A program made the position numbers and the translations under genes. The notes beneath the pieces were generated by a model that saw only the letters and a list, made by a program, of their open reading frames with translations, did not search any database and was not told where the DNA came from. 64,000 bases of DNA from Acanthaster planci (lineage: Eukaryota; Echinodermata; Asteroidea; Valvatida; Acanthasteridae): contig NW_019091356.1 of assembly GCF_001949145.1 (NCBI RefSeq), forward strand, positions 1,439,212 through 1,503,211. The letters run 5' to 3'. Each line of letters begins with the position of its first letter. The stretch's first letter is position 1. Positions 53,301-59,300 of this stretch are shown piece after piece.

Positions 53301-56300
53301 CAAACACTGGAACATGTTTTTGATTCTAATCTGAAGATGCTTTAGGAAAGAGAAAAATCTAAGGGAGAGGGGAAGCGCACAAGTTCGCTGAGGAGCCAAG
53401 AGATAACGCAGCATCGGAAACCGGACAGTTTTGTTTTGATCAGTCCCACATTACCCAGTGTGAATGGGACATGTTTGGCAACTGCAGTAGTTGTAAGTGA
53501 TCTGTCAAAAGCAGTAGAGGTTTCCCTGACACAAATTTTTGAGGGTTACACTTCTCCAAAGTGTGTGTGTGGTTCTGACTTCGGAAGTATTTTGTTATCT
53601 CCCAGCTCCAAGCAAGAGAAAAAAAGAAAAAACGTATCACGTTTTCCGTTTACTTTAGTTAGAGACATTGTCCGAGGAAATTGCAGATTAAGGAAATACA
53701 TTACAAGGCTTAACAGGTTTAAATGCTTAATTTTCTCCATGTCTAGAGAAGCACTGGTAAAGCCATGCTTTAAGTCAAGTGCATGAATGGTGAATTTTGA
53801 GTAAGAAACATATTGCTGGGCGTAGAAGGCCTCATAAGATCTGTAAAGATACCAGAAGATTGGCCAGCTTATAGCTTCAAGTTTGTCTTGGCATCTCAAC
53901 TGAAAATGGTATGTGACCAGTTTATCATGTCTTGGTTTCCTTTCTTGAAGGGTGCCCTCTATGTCGGGATGTCCTTCGGGGTCGTAATGGTGTCGGTACA
54001 ACGGTGTCACCTGTACACCACCATGAAGTAAGTGTAGTCAGTGGCTGTCACTGTTTGTTTGTTTCTTATTGTTTGTCCATTTTCCGAGTAGCTGTTCGTG
54101 ATTGAACTTCCCGTTCCTTGTCTGTCCCTTGTCCGCGAAATAATGCATCTGCGAGGTGCTCTCTCTTTCAGAAAAGCTTGAGATTTTTGCAAAATCCAAG
54201 GCTGGTGCCAAACCCATTGAATCATTAATGATTAATGGTTCATCGGGGATCTTTTGCATGAGGCCAGTTCTTCGTGGTGACCGTGCCTGTAGGAAATCCA
54301 GAATCTTTGGCCATTAGGAAATGATGCCACTTCCGCAGTGTTACTTTGTGATTATCCTGTCAGATGGCATAAAGTCAAAGGTCAAGGGCACCAGGATTCC
54401 TCCTTTCGTTCCAGACCTGCTCATTAGGGCATTAATGCTCTTAACAGCAGATGAAAGGATTTGTCCCTTATCTGCTGCCCCGCCCGAAGCAGTCGCATGT
54501 TATCTAGCATGATTTCCCCTGGCAATTAAAAATGTGTTCTCTTTGGGAAATTTGCCATAGCATTTCCAAATGTAGATGACTGTGGTCCACAGAAGCAGTC
54601 ATATTGATGAACCAGTAAAAAATGACCATTATTTAGGAAACAAACAACTTTCAGACTGGCCTCCTTTCATACGCCCGGTCCAAAAAAAAAAAATAAAATT
54701 TGGGCCAGTGAAGTTATTTTCTACCAGCACCGCTCTTCCTGGCTTAATTAACCTCAACTTTTCTCGGCGCCACCAAATTTCGGCTAAAGTTTTCTGCAAC
54801 ATCATTGACATTTCTTAATAACTTCAATATTTAGCCAAATTGTTGTCATGTCAATTTCACTCTGGACAAACATGCACTGTTCACCATCACCAATAATTTT
54901 GTGGTTAAACCCGTCTCTAAAAGACACTTGCCACAGTCTTCCAGTTTATCCTGATCTGATTAGTCAAAAAGAAAATCAGTCTTTTCATCAGCATATGGAC
55001 TGAAGCCATTGGCTGTGTGTGGGGGGGGGAGAAACGTGCACAGGCGCCGGTGTTCATTGAGTCATTTTTGTGGTAACCGCATGTCACCCTGATCTCACGT
55101 ATGCTTGGTCAATGTTTACCGAGTAGTTATCCGGAATAGGTCGTGACATTTTGACATGAGGGAGATGGGAAGGGGCTTACAGGTTTGGGCGGGTTAGTCA
55201 TTATTGTCGTAGTCAGCCAAGTTTCTCACGCAGATGCCTTCCACGATACGACTTCTTACATTGGGCACTGAGCAAGAGGGTACAAAGATCGGAGCCACCT
55301 GACACCCCAGAGATGAACCCTCGGGAGAGTAGAATTGGGGCAAGTTTGAAGTGAAATGGCTTGATGCGCAAAGCAATTGTACATGTACACTGTACATGTA
55401 TTAAGCATTGAGAGTGACATTGTCGGGGGGGCGGGGAGATGGAAAGGGGGGGGGGCATATTTCTATCAATGACTTTGCTTAAAGTGCTTGTTACGGCTTG
55501 ACAAGACCCAGGCTGTGTTCGCTGTTCAGGAATCTACCATTCAGCCCATGCAGGGCATCTCATCATTGAAAATGTACATGTGTCCCCCCCTCCTTCGCCT
55601 GAAAACAAGAACTTCAGGAGTCGTAAAATGATCTTCGTCAGCCGCTCATGAGCTCGCTAGGTGGCGCTTCCAGTGATGGGTTCAGCATTCCCAAATGGAG
55701 AAGGGGTGCCCTGTTGCTTGTCTTGGAGAAACTTTCTGTCTTTGAAGTATTCAAACAAGTTGAAAGCAGGGGAAATGGGAAGAAGACCCCTTCACCCACC
55801 AGTGTCTACACGAGGTACTCTCACATAAATATGTCAATAGTTCAAGAATCTGCTGAAATTATGAATACCAGTTGATGTGTATTTTGATGGGTTATTTCTT
55901 GCCATTGCTCAGGGAATGCGTAGATGCCAGGGATCCTTACTGTGGTTGGAATCCACAGACCAACAGCTGCACGACCAAACCACAAGAGTAAGCTCTTTTC
56001 TTGCCCCTTTCTTAGAAAGAGGACTAGATCTCATCTTCTGGTAGTTAGTAGGACGGATGCCATTAAGTTGATTGAGCCCTTGAACTTCAAGGTTTAGGGT
56101 TGAAGGTTTTAAGTCTTGTTCCAGGCGATGTTCTTGACTCAAGCCCTTTCCCTTTCTCTCGTTTATAGCAACGATGTGTTGGCCCTCTGGATACAGGAAA
56201 TAACTTCATGCCCGGTCATCGACTCGGCAGGTGAGAGATTTGAGAAGTGTATAGACTGTCCAGACAGTTGTTAATGAGTAACAAGTGCTTATCAATGGAA

Positions 56301-59300
56301 GCAGGCAGCCAATATGTGAAACAGTTCCTGGCCACATTGTCATGCAGATTTGGCTCATTCCAACTTTAACACAGAGCTTGGGATTATTATTGTGAGGGAA
56401 TTGATTATTACTAGTGCACTCAATGTCCAGTCATTTCCAAGCTCTTGAAGAAGTTGATAATAGTAAAACAAAAAGCAGAAAAGAAAAAAAAAAAACAGGA
56501 AACAAAAGAACACTTCCTTGAGCCTGCAAATGAAGTCTTTCTCTCTGTTTTTCAAGAATTTAATTGCTGAAATCATTGGTTGCGTCTTCACTCCTCTAGT
56601 TGATGGTGCCTACGGTGCTTGGTCCGACTGGTTCCCCTGCCAGGACCCTAGCGGTGACTCCAGGTGCCTCTGTAGGCGCCGTGCCTGTGATTCCCCGGTC
56701 CCGCAGTGTGGCGGTCTGCCCTGTCAGGGTGAGAGTGTCCAGGTCACCAACTGTTCAGGTACAGCTGTTGTCGTGCGAAATTCAGGTACATCATGGGCCT
56801 CTTGAGGAGAATGCCAACTTTTCTTTTTCTTTGTCCTCTGAGTTGGTTTTGGGTTTGTTTGTTTTTCTGTCTGTTTGCAACCCATCTGCTTGTATTGTGG
56901 TGTATTGGCTTGCATGCTGGACACCTGAAACGGTATTACAGTTGAACACTGCCTCACACATGTTAACTTGCACAGACATGGTGTGGCGGGTATGGTGTTA
57001 GTGGTTAAAAATGCAAGGAATTCTGGGTTTGTACAGATTCTGATGAAAAGTGGTTGTGTTATCCCTGTTCCTACACCAGCACACGTACGGCTTATAGGTC
57101 ATGAGGGGTACCAAGAGAGGGCGCAATGTTCCAAGCAGTGGAGGCTCGTTTGATTGGAACTGCACTTCACTGGTTTATGAAAGACTGTGAGATGCATGCA
57201 CTGTATACGCGTCACTACCGACAAAATAAACACGCCCACCAGCATGGCTCTTTTTGTTTCTCTACACAAAAGCTTATTGTAATTCTGCAGTCGGCTATCA
57301 TGTTCCATCCACAGTTTCCGCACAAGAGCAGTATTTAAGTCTTTAAGTCAGATGTTTTGAACGGGCAGTGTTCACTGTGGTATCGTTTTTACTAGTCGCT
57401 CTGTTGGTTTGTGTTAAAATAGCAGCCTTTTCCTTACTTCTTGTTTAAGAGTCGAGGATGCATGATTGCTAATATATTATGCCAGTCCCTGCATGCCAAG
57501 CATGGCGGCTGTTCTCATCAGTTTGGCCGATTCTTAGGGAAGTGGCACTCAAGCCATGAGCACTTTAGAGATGGAAACTGACAAATGTTGACACTTTTCC
57601 TCCCAAATTGTTTGCTTGTTTGTCAAGATATCAAAATAGTAAAAATAGGTCGCTTAGTAAAACTGAAAACATCAGTGTCAAGCCTGCAAAATTCAGTTAT
57701 TTACCAAAAAATATCCTGCAGATATATTTTAAGGAAGTTTTCAGAACCGATAAATTGTTTTGATTTTTTTTTATATCGATGTTTTTTCTTGGTTTGGAAG
57801 GGGTGGGTCTTGGAAATTTACCCATCCGTCCTTACCAGAGACAGTACAAGATTACATTTGACAAGTTGTAATTACGCGTGGATGTCCAGGAAGACATACG
57901 TGTAACTTTTCCCCCAGACCTCAATTATCACCTAGTCTGTGTATGATTCACACCTCATGCCTGTAGCATGCCGACTCTGTGCCCTCCTCCAGTGTTGTCT
58001 TACCAGCACGGGATGCTGAAAGCTATCAAGAGTAAAGGGAGGCTTTGTACTGCACTTTGGGAATTTATTTGTCCCCCGTCAGTGTCGTGTCGTTTGCAAA
58101 AGTTGAACTCCCTCCATCTTCAGCCAATGTTTGCCCTGGATGCTTTGTAAAAATCAGTTTGCGTCGCCCAGGATTTGCTCGCACAGTGATTCAATTCAAT
58201 TCAATCCAATTCAATTCAATTTAAAAATAACATTTATTTCCATCCTTTCTTCAACATACGAATCAAAGAATACACGTAAAATAAATATGAACCTTAAATA
58301 CAATGTAATATAATTGGAGAAAATAGACAAAGCTTGAAAAGATAGAAAGTATGGGGCTGTTCAAATAAGCGAGGGCTTGTAGAGAACAGCCCAAGGACAG
58401 ACAATTGGACTAGGGACAAAAGCACTGAAAGCAGACGAGAACAAATGTGACAAACAGTGAAGACTACACTGAACATCCAAAACGGAAGTAAAGAGTTGAA
58501 GACTGTGAAAATGAGCAGTAACATGAATAGATACAGAAGTAAAGGCAAGGTGAATGAAATAAGAGGACATTGTCTTAAGGATTGGAAGCTATGTAACATA
58601 TTGTGAGAGGAGAGCTCTTCTAGTGGGAGGGCTTGAATCAGCCTCTGATAGGGTTTTTTCTAAAAAGCTGTTGTAGCCACAAGCATGTAGTGCTTCTACG
58701 TAAATTGGTGAAGGAAAAAAGCCAATATCAAAATTCGCCATACCCGTCAAATTTTCATCAGATGTCATGCTGAATGCAACTTATCCATAAAATACTTTGA
58801 CAGCATACACTCCACGGAGAAGCAACAAGGTCGTTGGCAAAGCATAGAAATCCTTTGATGTACAAGGACGATTACAGGCTAACCACCAACCCCTAAACCG
58901 ACCAGCGCCCCTCCTTCCAAACTGCCCACACCATGGCAGGAAAGATGAATCATACAAAAATGAAAAAAAAAAGAGTGATTCATAGGCATCTCCTTGGCAA
59001 TAAAGTTTGAGCGGTACGGTGTCCCCAGCCAAGATGGTATCAGTAGTGATTGAGAACTCAAAACACTGGAAAGATAGAGAGGGGTCCGGCTCGAGCGGCC
59101 GGCCTGTGAGCTCTGCCAAGCAACAGGTCGGCTGGGTGCCTTTTTATCGGCAGTCCCGTCCCCTTAGTCATACCTGACATTGTGGTCCGTTGGACGAGCT
59201 AGAACCGAAAGCAGGGCAGCCGCTGGGTGGTGTTTCCTGTTGGATGACAACGAAAGCTGCAACCTCTTCTATTTATAACTCAAAAAATCACAGATGAATC

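Noticed and set aside
53546-54010. 154-codon minus-strand open frame overlapping exon 11
   Set aside because: It is partly the antisense shadow of a real exon, with no family resemblance.
58294-58599. Possible LINE coding fragment next to the TTCAA repeat
   Set aside because: The minus-strand frame is hydrophobic and low in complexity, with no reverse-transcriptase motif; only the microsatellite is supported.
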